From Desulfospira joergensenii DSM 10085 (GTDB lineage Bacteria; Desulfobacterota; Desulfobacteria; Desulfobacterales; Desulfobacteraceae): a stretch of 64,000 nucleotides of DNA. How positions within the stretch are numbered: position 1 is the first letter of the stretch; every line of letters begins with the position of its first letter. The stretch spans positions 2,131,223 through 2,195,222 of the forward strand of contig NZ_ATUG01000001.1 in NCBI RefSeq assembly GCF_000420085.1, read 5' to 3'. Under the pieces are notes generated by a model. That model was not told the origin of the DNA. It was given only the letters and a program-made list of their open reading frames with translations, and ran no database searches. The translations under genes were made by a program, and so were the position numbers. Of this stretch, positions 17,718 through 25,554 are shown in pieces.

Positions 17718-17819
17718 TTTGCTTCCAAATATTGGTTTTGAGAAAAAAATTGAACTTTAACTTATTTACCGAAGGCTCGCGATTATCCAAGCAACCCAAT
17801 TTTAAATAACGGAGAAAAA

Positions 17820-19874
17820 ATGAACCTGAGTTTACGAGGCAAGCTGCTGCTCTCAATTTGTAGTTTACTGTTTATTTCATTGGCAATCTCAAATTCTGTA
17901 ATCACGATTAATTCCTTTAAGGCTTCTAAAACCGAGGCCAAGGAAAAAACTGAAATTATGACAGAAAAATTCAGCAACCAGATTAAAAATGAAATAGATC
18001 AGGCCCTGGATACAGCACGAACTTTGGCCCAGGTTCTATCTGGTTTTAAAGCAGATGGCAAAATCCCGGAAAGATCTACCCTGAACCATCTGATCCGGCA
18101 GATATTGGAAGATACCCCCAACCTCCTGGGGGTTTGGAATATATGGGAACCGAATGCCCTAGACGGCCGGGACAATGAATTCAAAGGAGCTGAAGGGCAT
18201 GACGATACGGGTAGATACGTTGCCTATTGGAATCGGGTGGGCGGAATTCATATTGAACCCTGCGTGGAATATGAAGATGGTACAAGTACAGGATATTACT
18301 CTTACCCTAGAGCTACAGGCAAAGAAATGGTCACCGAACCTGTTGAATATGAAATCGGAGGGAAAAAGGTTACTGTCATATCGGTGTGCGTACCGATTAA
18401 GTACAATGGCCAGGTTGTTGCGGTGGCTGGTGCCGATTTTTCCATGGAAAAAATGCATGAACTTGTCATAGATATTAAAGCTTATGATTCCGGATACGGT
18501 ATGTTGATCACCGACACTGGCATTGTTGCTGCCCATCCCCTGAAAAAATTGGTGGGGAAGCCTGCCAAAGATTTTTTCTCTGAAAAAACTATGAATGCCC
18601 TGTCCAAGGGGGAGCATGCCACTGAAATCATTACTTCTGCCAAAACCGGCAAGAAAACGAATTTTATTTTTTCTCCCATTGAATTGGGTCGTACAGGTAA
18701 AACCTGGCACATCGCTGTAGGAGCGCCTGTGGAAGAAGTCCTTTCCCAGGCCCGGTTTCAGAGGAATGTCAGTATTATTATCAGTATTGTTACGATGCTG
18801 ATTCTTTTCGGGGCCATCTATTACATTGCAGGTGCTGTCATCGTAAAACCGGTCAGGCAAGTTGTGGATAGCCTCAATGATATTGCTCAAGGTGAAGGCG
18901 ATACCACCAGGCGTTTGGAAGTGACATCAAAAGACGAAATCGGTGATTTAGCAAAAGTGTTCAACCTTTTTATGGAAAAACTTCAAGGCCTTTTGACCAT
19001 CATTTCAGGCAATGCACAGGAATTGGATCAGGCATCATCTGATTTGGCTGTCCTGGCAGGAGGCCTGGCATCTGGAGCAGAAGAGACTTTGAATAATTCC
19101 CAGACCGTTGCCTCTGCCACAGAAGAAATGAATGCCAATATCAGCTCGGTGGCCGCTGCCATGGAAGAGGCCTCTGCCAATATTGACATGGTGGCCTCTG
19201 CCACCGAGGAAATGAGTGCCACCATTGATGAAATCGCGGCCAACTCTGAAAAGGCCAAGGCGATTTCCGGTGATGCTGTATCAAAAACCCAAACCGCCTC
19301 CGTCCGTATGGAGGATTTAGGCCGTGCGGCCCTTGATATTGGTGAGGTTACGAACACCATCAATGATATTTCGGAGCAGACCAACCTCCTGGCACTCAAT
19401 GCGACTATCGAAGCGGCCAGGGCAGGAGAAGCGGGTAAAGGATTTGCTGTTGTCGCCTCAGAAATTAAAGACTTAGCCCGTCAGACGGCAGAGGCCACCA
19501 AAGAAATCAAAAATAAGATCGAAGGGATTCAGTCATCCGCCAGTTCCTCTGTGGACGAAATATCCGATGTGGCCAACGTCATTAATGGTGTTGATAATAT
19601 CATTACAACCATCGCTTCTTCAGTGGAAGAGCAATCCATTGCCACATCCGAAATTTCAGGGAATGTCGGAAATGCCTCCCAGGGGGTTAAAGAGGTCGGA
19701 AAAAATACGGCGCAGATTTCAGTTGCCTCCAATGGTATTGCAAAAGATATCGTCCAGGTAAACGCTCTATCAGAAAAGATGTCAGCGGACAGCATGAGTG
19801 TCAATAACAATGCATCGAACCTGTCTCAATTATCCGGGAAACTAAAAGAAATTCTGTCCACGTTTAAAATTTAA
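17820..19874 (+). CDS. Methyl-accepting chemotaxis protein with Cache sensor domain
   Basis: 684 residues. First membrane helix about 7-29, periplasmic double-Cache-type sensor about 35-315 (with [47 protein letters not shown]), second helix about 318-340, HAMP about 340-395, and a cytoplasmic signalling domain with the hairpin tip [20 protein letters not shown] followed by [17 protein letters not shown]. It senses a small ligand, possibly an amino or organic acid as in other Cache receptors, and controls CheA; no che genes are nearby, so it is an orphan receptor. It has its own promoter and terminator. Confidence 0.95.
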   Translation: MNLSLRGKLLLSICSLLFISLAISNSVITINSFKASKTEAKEKTEIMTEKFSNQIKNEIDQALDTARTLAQVLSGFKADGKIPERSTLNHLIRQILEDTPNLLGVWNIWEPNALDGRDNEFKGAEGHDDTGRYVAYWNRVGGIHIEPCVEYEDGTSTGYYSYPRATGKEMVTEPVEYEIGGKKVTVISVCVPIKYNGQVVAVAGADFSMEKMHELVIDIKAYDSGYGMLITDTGIVAAHPLKKLVGKPAKDFFSEKTMNALSKGEHATEIITSAKTGKKTNFIFSPIELGRTGKTWHIAVGAPVEEVLSQARFQRNVSIIISIVTMLILFGAIYYIAGAVIVKPVRQVVDSLNDIAQGEGDTTRRLEVTSKDEIGDLAKVFNLFMEKLQGLLTIISGNAQELDQASSDLAVLAGGLASGAEETLNNSQTVASATEEMNANISSVAAAMEEASANIDMVASATEEMSATIDEIAANSEKAKAISGDAVSKTQTASVRMEDLGRAALDIGEVTNTINDISEQTNLLALNATIEAARAGEAGKGFAVVASEIKDLARQTAEATKEIKNKIEGIQSSASSSVDEISDVANVINGVDNIITTIASSVEEQSIATSEISGNVGNASQGVKEVGKNTAQISVASNGIAKDIVQVNALSEKMSADSMSVNNNASNLSQLSGKLKEILSTFKI

Positions 19875-19888
19875 TTCCATAGATACAT

Positions 19889-19917
19889 AACCCGGGCAAA
19901 TATTTATTGCCCGGGTT
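19889..19917 (+). terminator. Rho-independent terminator after chemoreceptor
   Basis: Perfect 11-bp arms, AACCCGGGCAA (19889-19899) and TTGCCCGGGTT (19907-19917), with a 7-base loop, beginning 14 bases after the stop and followed by a T-rich stretch. Confidence 0.75.
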
Positions 19918-19973
19918 AATCAATTTTCATTCCTTACTTTCCAGACGAGATGATTTAAAATACGAATCATTAA

Positions 19974-20183
19974 AAAAAAGAGTATGATTTTAAACAAATT
20001 GAGATCACCAGGAAATACGACGACAACCTTCCTGCCGTTCCCTGCCAGGCCAGCAAAATCCAGCAGGTACTGCTCAATATCCTGACTAACTGGGCCCAGG
20101 CCATGCATGGCGCAGATATACCAATAACCGGTTTCCATATCTTTTCCCGCCTGTTATTTCAACCTGCGGGGTTGCGGAGCTGA
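19974..20183 (+). pseudogene. Histidine kinase fragment (N-box region)
   Basis: A 70-codon open stretch after a TAA at 19971 encodes EYDFKQIEITRKYDDNLPAV and then KIQQVLLNILTNWAQAMHGA: the segment between the HisKA helices and the ATP-binding N-box of a sensor kinase. No start codon, phosphoacceptor His or G-boxes are present, and the frame ends soon after at TGA 20181. It is a short remnant of a larger kinase gene, which indicates deletion or rearrangement here. Confidence 0.65.
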
Positions 20184-20519
20184 TCCACGCCGGTCACCCA
20201 TCGGGATCAAGGCTGATGTGCATTTGCCGATGTTTGATGCACGGTCCCTGGTCCATTAAGGACCCCAAAAAATCTATTGCCAACCCTCCACTCTTGGGGT
20301 CTCCCACTGCGACTCTATTGCCTGACCCATGCCCCTAACCAGTATGATGTCCATGATCCTGCAAGACTTGCGCTTGGGTATTTTGTTTTTAATGCGGTAT
20401 TGACCTGACTACAGCTTCACAGTTTATTCTTTATTTTTTTGTTGTGATATTTATTGAAACCCCAACTCATAAGTCATAAATATAATTGCCTTTTGGGCTT
20501 TTCTATAAAGGAACAGATC
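20184..20519. other. Gap upstream of Hsp70-like gene
   Basis: No gene or strong hairpin seen. It ends with the AAAGGA ribosome-binding site for the ATG at 20520. Confidence 0.4.
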
Positions 20520-21941
20520 ATGCTTGGAATCGGCTTGGATTTTGGGACAACAAATTCCACCTTGGCCATCTTCGATGGCAGGACCGTGTCGTATATTGCC
20601 ATTGACGATGAAGATGGTTATGATGTCGTCATGCCAACTGCGAATTATATGGATCGGGATTACACTGCAACTGTTGGAACCGAAGCATTGAACAATTATC
20701 TTGAATTCAACCAAGGACGACAGATCATTTTGGAAGAAGTTTCTTTGGGAACCATTCGAGTCACCCACGGTGAGAGCAACATGCTGCGAGGACGCGAGGA
20801 CAATGGTGGCGATACTACTGTGGCCCTTGATGTTCATGCAAAGGTCGACAAGAACATGCCTGGCCTTCTGCTACGGGGTCTAAAGCGATGGCTGGGCATG
20901 GGAAGCATAGAGACAATCGATATTTTTGGAATCAAGTACAATGTTGAGGCGCTCATCACACCTATCTTGGCTCACATAAAAAGACGGCTGCACAGGAGCA
21001 TATACAAAAAACCTTTATCAATCCATATAGGAAGACCTGTCCAGTTTGAAAAGGATACAATTGGAGGAAACAGGATGGCCATAGAAAAGCTTGGTAAATC
21101 CGTCAGGTATTCCGGACTGCCGGAGCCTGAATTTTTCCCGGAACCTCTGGGGGCGGCTATCAGCTTTATGGCGGATGAGAAACCCTGTGCAGGGGAGCGA
21201 TTACTCGCTTTTGATTTTGGTGGCGGGACCCTTGATTTGTGCGTCATTAAAATCGAATCCAATGGATTCTCCATTCAGGCAACCCACGGTATTCCTATCG
21301 GCGGGGATCATATTAACCAATTAATATACGAGACCAAAATTTTTCCGGAACTTGGAAAGGGCCTCATTGTCAGGACCGCACATTTAGACATTGTAGCCGA
21401 AGAATTGTTCCCCTTTGCAAAATTTGAGGATGGTCTCCTGAACTGGCATCAGACCCATACCCTTAACCACGAAGATTATTTGGACAAGATAGACACTGCA
21501 CTTTACTCGAACCGCCAAGACAAAAAGACAATAGAAAAATTAACCAGACTGCGGGAATTAATTACCTGGAACTATTCTTATTCAGTCATTAAGGCGATTG
21601 AGCAGGCCAAGATTTCCCTGTCTGAAAAGGATATCGCATTGATCGAAGTGCCCGAATTAGACCTTTCAGTTGAAATTACCAAACCTGAATTTAAACAAAT
21701 CATTGTAAGCCTATTGGATAAGATCGACGGTGCAGTTGACCGCATTCTGGAAAAATCCGGATTGGATGAAGAGTGTGTTGACCATCTGATAAGCACCGGC
21801 GGATCCTCTTTGATTCCAGAGGTACAGCGTATGCTTGCAAACCGTTTTCCAGGCAGGGTAAAGGCCCACAGTGAATTTAAGGGTATTGCAGCAGGCTTGG
21901 CGATCGCCAATTACCACGGTTATAAATATTCTTGTGATTAA
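20520..21941 (+). CDS. Hsp70-family protein (YegD-like)
   Basis: 473 residues from the ATG at 20520 (AAAGGAACAGATC precedes it); a longer frame lacks a site. The actin-like ATPase motifs are all present: GIGLDFGTTNSTLAIFDG at the N-terminus (phosphate 1), LLAFDFGGGTLDLCVIK near 235 (phosphate 2) and LISTGGSSLIPEVQRML near 430 (adenosine). There is no DnaK-type substrate-binding domain after the ATPase, and an insertion precedes the second phosphate motif, as in YegD-like proteins. Probably a chaperone-like ATPase; its client is unknown. No dnaJ or grpE gene is adjacent. Confidence 0.88.
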   Translation: MLGIGLDFGTTNSTLAIFDGRTVSYIAIDDEDGYDVVMPTANYMDRDYTATVGTEALNNYLEFNQGRQIILEEVSLGTIRVTHGESNMLRGREDNGGDTTVALDVHAKVDKNMPGLLLRGLKRWLGMGSIETIDIFGIKYNVEALITPILAHIKRRLHRSIYKKPLSIHIGRPVQFEKDTIGGNRMAIEKLGKSVRYSGLPEPEFFPEPLGAAISFMADEKPCAGERLLAFDFGGGTLDLCVIKIESNGFSIQATHGIPIGGDHINQLIYETKIFPELGKGLIVRTAHLDIVAEELFPFAKFEDGLLNWHQTHTLNHEDYLDKIDTALYSNRQDKKTIEKLTRLRELITWNYSYSVIKAIEQAKISLSEKDIALIEVPELDLSVEITKPEFKQIIVSLLDKIDGAVDRILEKSGLDEECVDHLISTGGSSLIPEVQRMLANRFPGRVKAHSEFKGIAAGLAIANYHGYKYSCD

Positions 21942-22001
21942 CGGGTATTGCCTAAGTCGCAAATATCCTAATCAAAATTTTTAAATATACCGGAACGAAC
22001 C
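21942..22001 (+). repeat. Dispersed direct repeat, copy B
   Basis: Partner of 10154-10218, starting at the base after the Hsp70-like stop codon. Confidence 0.7.
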
Positions 22002-22089
22002 GTAACACCCAGGACGGTTTTGGGGTTTTTGGAAAATTCTGAGAAAATCCCAGGGGCAGATCTTGAACCCTCAATTTTTTAGAATCGAT

Positions 22090-23199
22090 TCACTCTTTGG
22101 CAAACCAGCTTCCATAAATCCGGACGCTTCTATCTTCGCGAAAATGCTCATCCTCATCCCAATTTTCGATATCAATGTTTGATCTCAATGATTCTTTGGG
22201 CCCGGATACCAATGTTAAAATCTGACAATTTTTTAAATAAGGACCCAGCCGTTTTTTTAAATAGTCAGAAATCCATTCGGCTCTTGCCTGTGCTAACCCT
22301 AAATTAGAGCCATATTGTTTTTCTCTGGCATGGGACAGCTTTATCTTATCTACTCCTCCGACAATAATTAACTGCCCCAAATGCATTTTTTTTGATTTAT
22401 TTCTGATTTTTTCAACAATGGAATTTAATAAGTGTTCATCCCCGGATGATGAATCTGAGGCTTGGTGCTCACCCATATCAAAACAGCAAAAAATATCAAT
22501 CAATTCATATCCGGTTTTTTGTTTTTGTTCTGAAAAAAAATTTTCAATTCTGACATTTCTAAAAAGGCCAGGCTCCGGCGTGTATCCCAAGCCCGTATTT
22601 CCGTTATTGTTCCAATTAAATTCCAAGCGATATACATTTGATTGGGGGATCGCTATTTTCGTATCTGTTTTTTCATTATACACAAATATGAATTTTTCAG
22701 TTGTCCCGATAAGGCGCATTTTTTCAATCCATCCGGAAACATTTTTTGATTTATCTCCCTGGCTCACGAGCAGACGGATTTTTCTATTTTCATCCGCAAG
22801 AACGTCCTCTTTTGAAGTTAATTGAGCCCAGATCGGAAAGAGGATCACCAAACCACCGAGGATAAGAATGGAACAGAATTTTGCCGCTTTTATTCTTCCC
22901 GGAGATTGAAAGCTGTCTCCTCTATACAGAACCCATTTCTTGATTGAGGTAATCGCGACAAGAAAAATCCCGGTGAATAAAAACGGGAGAAGAACAAAGA
23001 GAAAAAACCAAGGATTTTGAAATGCCGCCAGAAGAAAATCATTGAGTTCTGCAAATTCAAATATGGACAGGCCGAAATTTTTAAACAGATTATATGCCTG
23101 AACCATTCCAACATAAGTGACGTAAATATAGGAAACCGGCGCCAACCATGGCCAATTATCCTTTAGCCAGGATAGGAACCCTTTATTCTCTTCTTTCAT
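22090..23199 (-). CDS. Inner-membrane protein with OmpA-like C-terminal domain
   Basis: 369 residues from the ATG at 23199, which overlaps the upstream stop codon as ATGA and so fixes the start. Three hydrophobic segments lie in the first 140 residues (LAPVSYIYVTYVGMVQAY, WFFLFVLLPFLFTGIFLVAI, FCSILILGGLVILFPIW). The C-terminal region, with HLGQLIIVGGVDKIKLSHA and NLGLAQARAEWISDYLKK, resembles the OmpA/MotB peptidoglycan-binding fold, although the usual NxxL...D core is weak. It may couple a membrane event to the cell wall. No flagellar or Tol partner is near. Confidence 0.6.
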   Translation of the reverse strand: MKEENKGFLSWLKDNWPWLAPVSYIYVTYVGMVQAYNLFKNFGLSIFEFAELNDFLLAAFQNPWFFLFVLLPFLFTGIFLVAITSIKKWVLYRGDSFQSPGRIKAAKFCSILILGGLVILFPIWAQLTSKEDVLADENRKIRLLVSQGDKSKNVSGWIEKMRLIGTTEKFIFVYNEKTDTKIAIPQSNVYRLEFNWNNNGNTGLGYTPEPGLFRNVRIENFFSEQKQKTGYELIDIFCCFDMGEHQASDSSSGDEHLLNSIVEKIRNKSKKMHLGQLIIVGGVDKIKLSHAREKQYGSNLGLAQARAEWISDYLKKRLGPYLKNCQILTLVSGPKESLRSNIDIENWDEDEHFREDRSVRIYGSWFAKE

Positions 23200-23504
23200 G
23201 GCATCACTTTCTCTTCGATATATATTAAATTTGATATTCTGGACAAAACCGGGCAAATTTGATCAATGAAGAGTTCTTCCATTTCCTCCCAGGTTTTATA
23301 CTGCTGGAAAAAAATCAAATGTCGCTGAATAGAAAATTGAAACTCAATAATTTGAAAAGAGATTGAAATCCGAGCAGGAAAAAACTTTGCCCCAAACCCT
23401 ATGGTTTCATTATTATGAAAAACCGGGAGTGTCAATAAGAGAGGCTTTTTATATTTATTATCTAGGATAAATAAGAAAAAAAATCCCGGAGGCTTTGCTG
23501 TCAA
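23196..23504 (-). CDS. Small hypothetical protein upstream of the OmpA-like gene
   Basis: Up to 102 residues, ending in a 4-base ATGA overlap with the next gene, which is the best evidence that it is translated. The start is unclear: TTG at 23504 is the first possible codon and no ribosome-binding site stands out. The text (RISISFQIIEFQFSIQRH, ELFIDQICPVLSRI) shows no known domain. It could be a leader or a small partner of the downstream membrane protein. Confidence 0.4.
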   Translation of the reverse strand: MTAKPPGFFFLFILDNKYKKPLLLTLPVFHNNETIGFGAKFFPARISISFQIIEFQFSIQRHLIFFQQYKTWEEMEELFIDQICPVLSRISNLIYIEEKVMP

Positions 23505-23534
23505 AAATTATAGCCGCAAATTTATTGAACTCGA

Positions 23535-23579
23535 AGGACAGCGCACCTATTATCAATATTTTTTAGAAAAAAACATACC
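23535..23579 (+). repeat. Decayed third copy of the short dispersed repeat
   Basis: Shares GGACA...ACCTATTATCA and the A-rich tail with copies at 16212 and 17322, but the middle has diverged. It lies in the gap between two leftward genes. Confidence 0.4.
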
Positions 23580-23629
23580 ATTCCAGGAATTACAATGATC
23601 GGGTTGAGGATGAAAATCAAACAGTTGGC

Positions 23630-24532
23630 CTACCATAAAAGATGGATGATGGACATGGCCAGCAATATGATAAACGTATGTTTCTGATATTTTTTAAACC
23701 ATGGAATACGAATCAGGCGTGTACCGATCTGGCCTCCCATGATAACGCCGCTGCAGGTTGCAAACAATAGGGAGGTCCCTTGGGGCCAGGATGCATGCCC
23801 AAACCAGACACTTACACAGACCAGAAAAAGGTAAAAAAGGATGGTGACAAACATGATGAACAGACTGGTGGCCACTGCACGGGACGTGGGCATATTGAGT
23901 TTGGTCGTCATGTGAGGGATGAGCCAATCTGTGTTGCCGATGCTCAGAAGGCCGGTGAAAAATGAAGAGAGGATGACCACGGGATAGCTTTTGGCATAGT
24001 GGATGGGCGTGTCTGAAGCCGACCTTTTGTCAATATCCGAATCATGGATATGAAGGGACTGGATGGTTCTCATCAGCAAATAGCCGGCAATGAGCAGAAA
24101 GATGTAAAGCAGGAGTCGCTCGTAGGCCATGGGGATATAAAAGCCGGCCCAGAAGCCCATGGTCACCCCTGCCAGAGCCATGGGGATAAATGCAACCGCC
24201 GTTTTCGAATCCACCATACCATTGAAAAGATAGGTCAGAGAGCCCGTTCCTTTACCGGCAATCTGGGTAAATATAGAAATGGCAACCGCTTCGGAAGGTC
24301 TGATATTTAAAAAAGTCAAAACCGGTATCCAGAGCACCCCGGCTCCCAGTCCGGTAAACATCACCATGGCCCCCACAGCTATGGCCAGCAGATGGACAAA
24401 GATAAACCTGGAAAAGCCCAATGGGATTCCTGTGTCCAGAAAAAAAGACAGAAGAAAAACATATACTGCGTCGGCCAGCATCCAGAACACCAGGTATTTA
24501 GGTGCTTTGAGCAAGGGGGACCATAGCTTCAT
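23630..24532 (-). CDS. TauE/SafE-family anion permease
   Basis: 300 residues with about eight hydrophobic segments. The two internally related halves each begin with the family theme: GLGAGVLWIPVLTF in the first half and TGLLSIGNTDWLIPHM in the second, with GGQIGTRL near the end. Family members move sulfite, sulfoacetate, taurine-derived anions or other organic anions across the inner membrane. The gene lies three bases after the MASE-like gene and is co-transcribed with it; the substrate cannot be inferred. Sulfur anions would suit the probable sulfate-reducing host. Confidence 0.85.
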   Translation of the reverse strand: MKLWSPLLKAPKYLVFWMLADAVYVFLLSFFLDTGIPLGFSRFIFVHLLAIAVGAMVMFTGLGAGVLWIPVLTFLNIRPSEAVAISIFTQIAGKGTGSLTYLFNGMVDSKTAVAFIPMALAGVTMGFWAGFYIPMAYERLLLYIFLLIAGYLLMRTIQSLHIHDSDIDKRSASDTPIHYAKSYPVVILSSFFTGLLSIGNTDWLIPHMTTKLNMPTSRAVATSLFIMFVTILFYLFLVCVSVWFGHASWPQGTSLLFATCSGVIMGGQIGTRLIRIPWFKKYQKHTFIILLAMSIIHLLW

Positions 24533-24535
24533 TAT

Positions 24536-25309
24536 TTAGTCATCCCCTTGTTTTGCTCCCAGATATTTTCCATACTGCTTTGCAATAAACACCAGCGTGA
24601 TGAAAAAAGCCGACAGCCTTACCAGGTGCCAGGCCCACCACATACCGTTCCAAGGCCTTGAAAATGGAAAAATGATAGCGGCAATTCCAAACAGATACGC
24701 CAGGCAGGCGAAAAGAAGATACTGACGGTCTCCCTGTTGCCGGTACATCTGATAAAACTTGAATACTGAAGCAATAAACAGGAGGCTTGCTGTCAGATTG
24801 ATCAGGACTGCGGCCATGGTAAATCCACCGTCAAACAGGGGCATGATTTTGGGTACATCAGCCGGAAACAACAGCGCTCTCAACCCTATTGAAATCGACA
24901 GAATAATAAATCCAAAGTATATGAAACGCAGTTCGGAAAGGCTTCCCAACCGCCGTTTGTTGCTGAACCAGACCGAAGCAAAAAAGAAACCGCAAGACAG
25001 GCTGGCGACGCTGTGAAGAAAAATAAAGGAATCACCAAGCTGGCTTATGGCATGGGCTGTATCAAGCACGCCCATGCTTGCAAACCCGGTTGCCAGCATA
25101 GCAAGGCAAGCATTCAGTTTTTCCTGGGACCGGATGAACAATATCACGGAAATCAGGCAAGCTGTTATACCTCCAAGCGTTTCTATGGTCGAATGTAGCT
25201 GAATATGCTGCCACTGCCAGACAGAAAGCCTGCCAAATAATCCCAAAAGCGCAGCGGTCAGAGCCAGGGCTGTAATTAACAGTATTCTTGCAGGTGTAGT
25301 TGAAAACAT
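24536..25309 (-). CDS. Multi-pass membrane protein, MASE-like sensor domain without output
   Basis: 257 residues, seven to eight hydrophobic segments. The pattern (SIETLGGI-like opening, ACLAMLATGFASMGVLDTAHA, and the terminal WWAWHLVRLSAFFITLVFI) is that of membrane-associated sensor domains normally fused to histidine kinases or diguanylate cyclases. Here the protein stops right after the last helix, with a short hydrophilic tail and no output domain. It is transcribed with the TauE/SafE permease. It may be a truncated receptor or a stand-alone subunit. Confidence 0.6.
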   Translation of the reverse strand: MFSTTPARILLITALALTAALLGLFGRLSVWQWQHIQLHSTIETLGGITACLISVILFIRSQEKLNACLAMLATGFASMGVLDTAHAISQLGDSFIFLHSVASLSCGFFFASVWFSNKRRLGSLSELRFIYFGFIILSISIGLRALLFPADVPKIMPLFDGGFTMAAVLINLTASLLFIASVFKFYQMYRQQGDRQYLLFACLAYLFGIAAIIFPFSRPWNGMWWAWHLVRLSAFFITLVFIAKQYGKYLGAKQGDD

Positions 25310-25554
25310 TGGGTTTAACGTCTCTTGTAAATAAAGCCTCGTTAAAAGCCGGTCATATTTTTAAATCATTTGCTCCGATATTCTATACAATAAGCCTGGC
25401 AATGATAGGCCCTGAAAAAATGGTTGTCAAGATTTGCGAATTATGGGGGATACAATAGTTTCAAGAGCGATGTGAAACAAAAATAGGTATTGTCCCGCCG
25501 GGCAAAATATGCCATGAAGAAATCTTTTACCCTTTTTTATTTTTGGAGACATGC

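Larger units (their letters stand above)
17303..17819. other. Gap: repeat copy and chemoreceptor leader
   Basis: No gene. Holds repeat copy 2 (17322-17366) and the promoter of the chemoreceptor gene (17689-17717), which leaves a leader of about 95 bases. Confidence 0.5.

Noticed and set aside
19920-20138. 72-codon leftward frame after the chemoreceptor
   Set aside because: It is antisense to a recognisable histidine kinase fragment and lacks a start signal.
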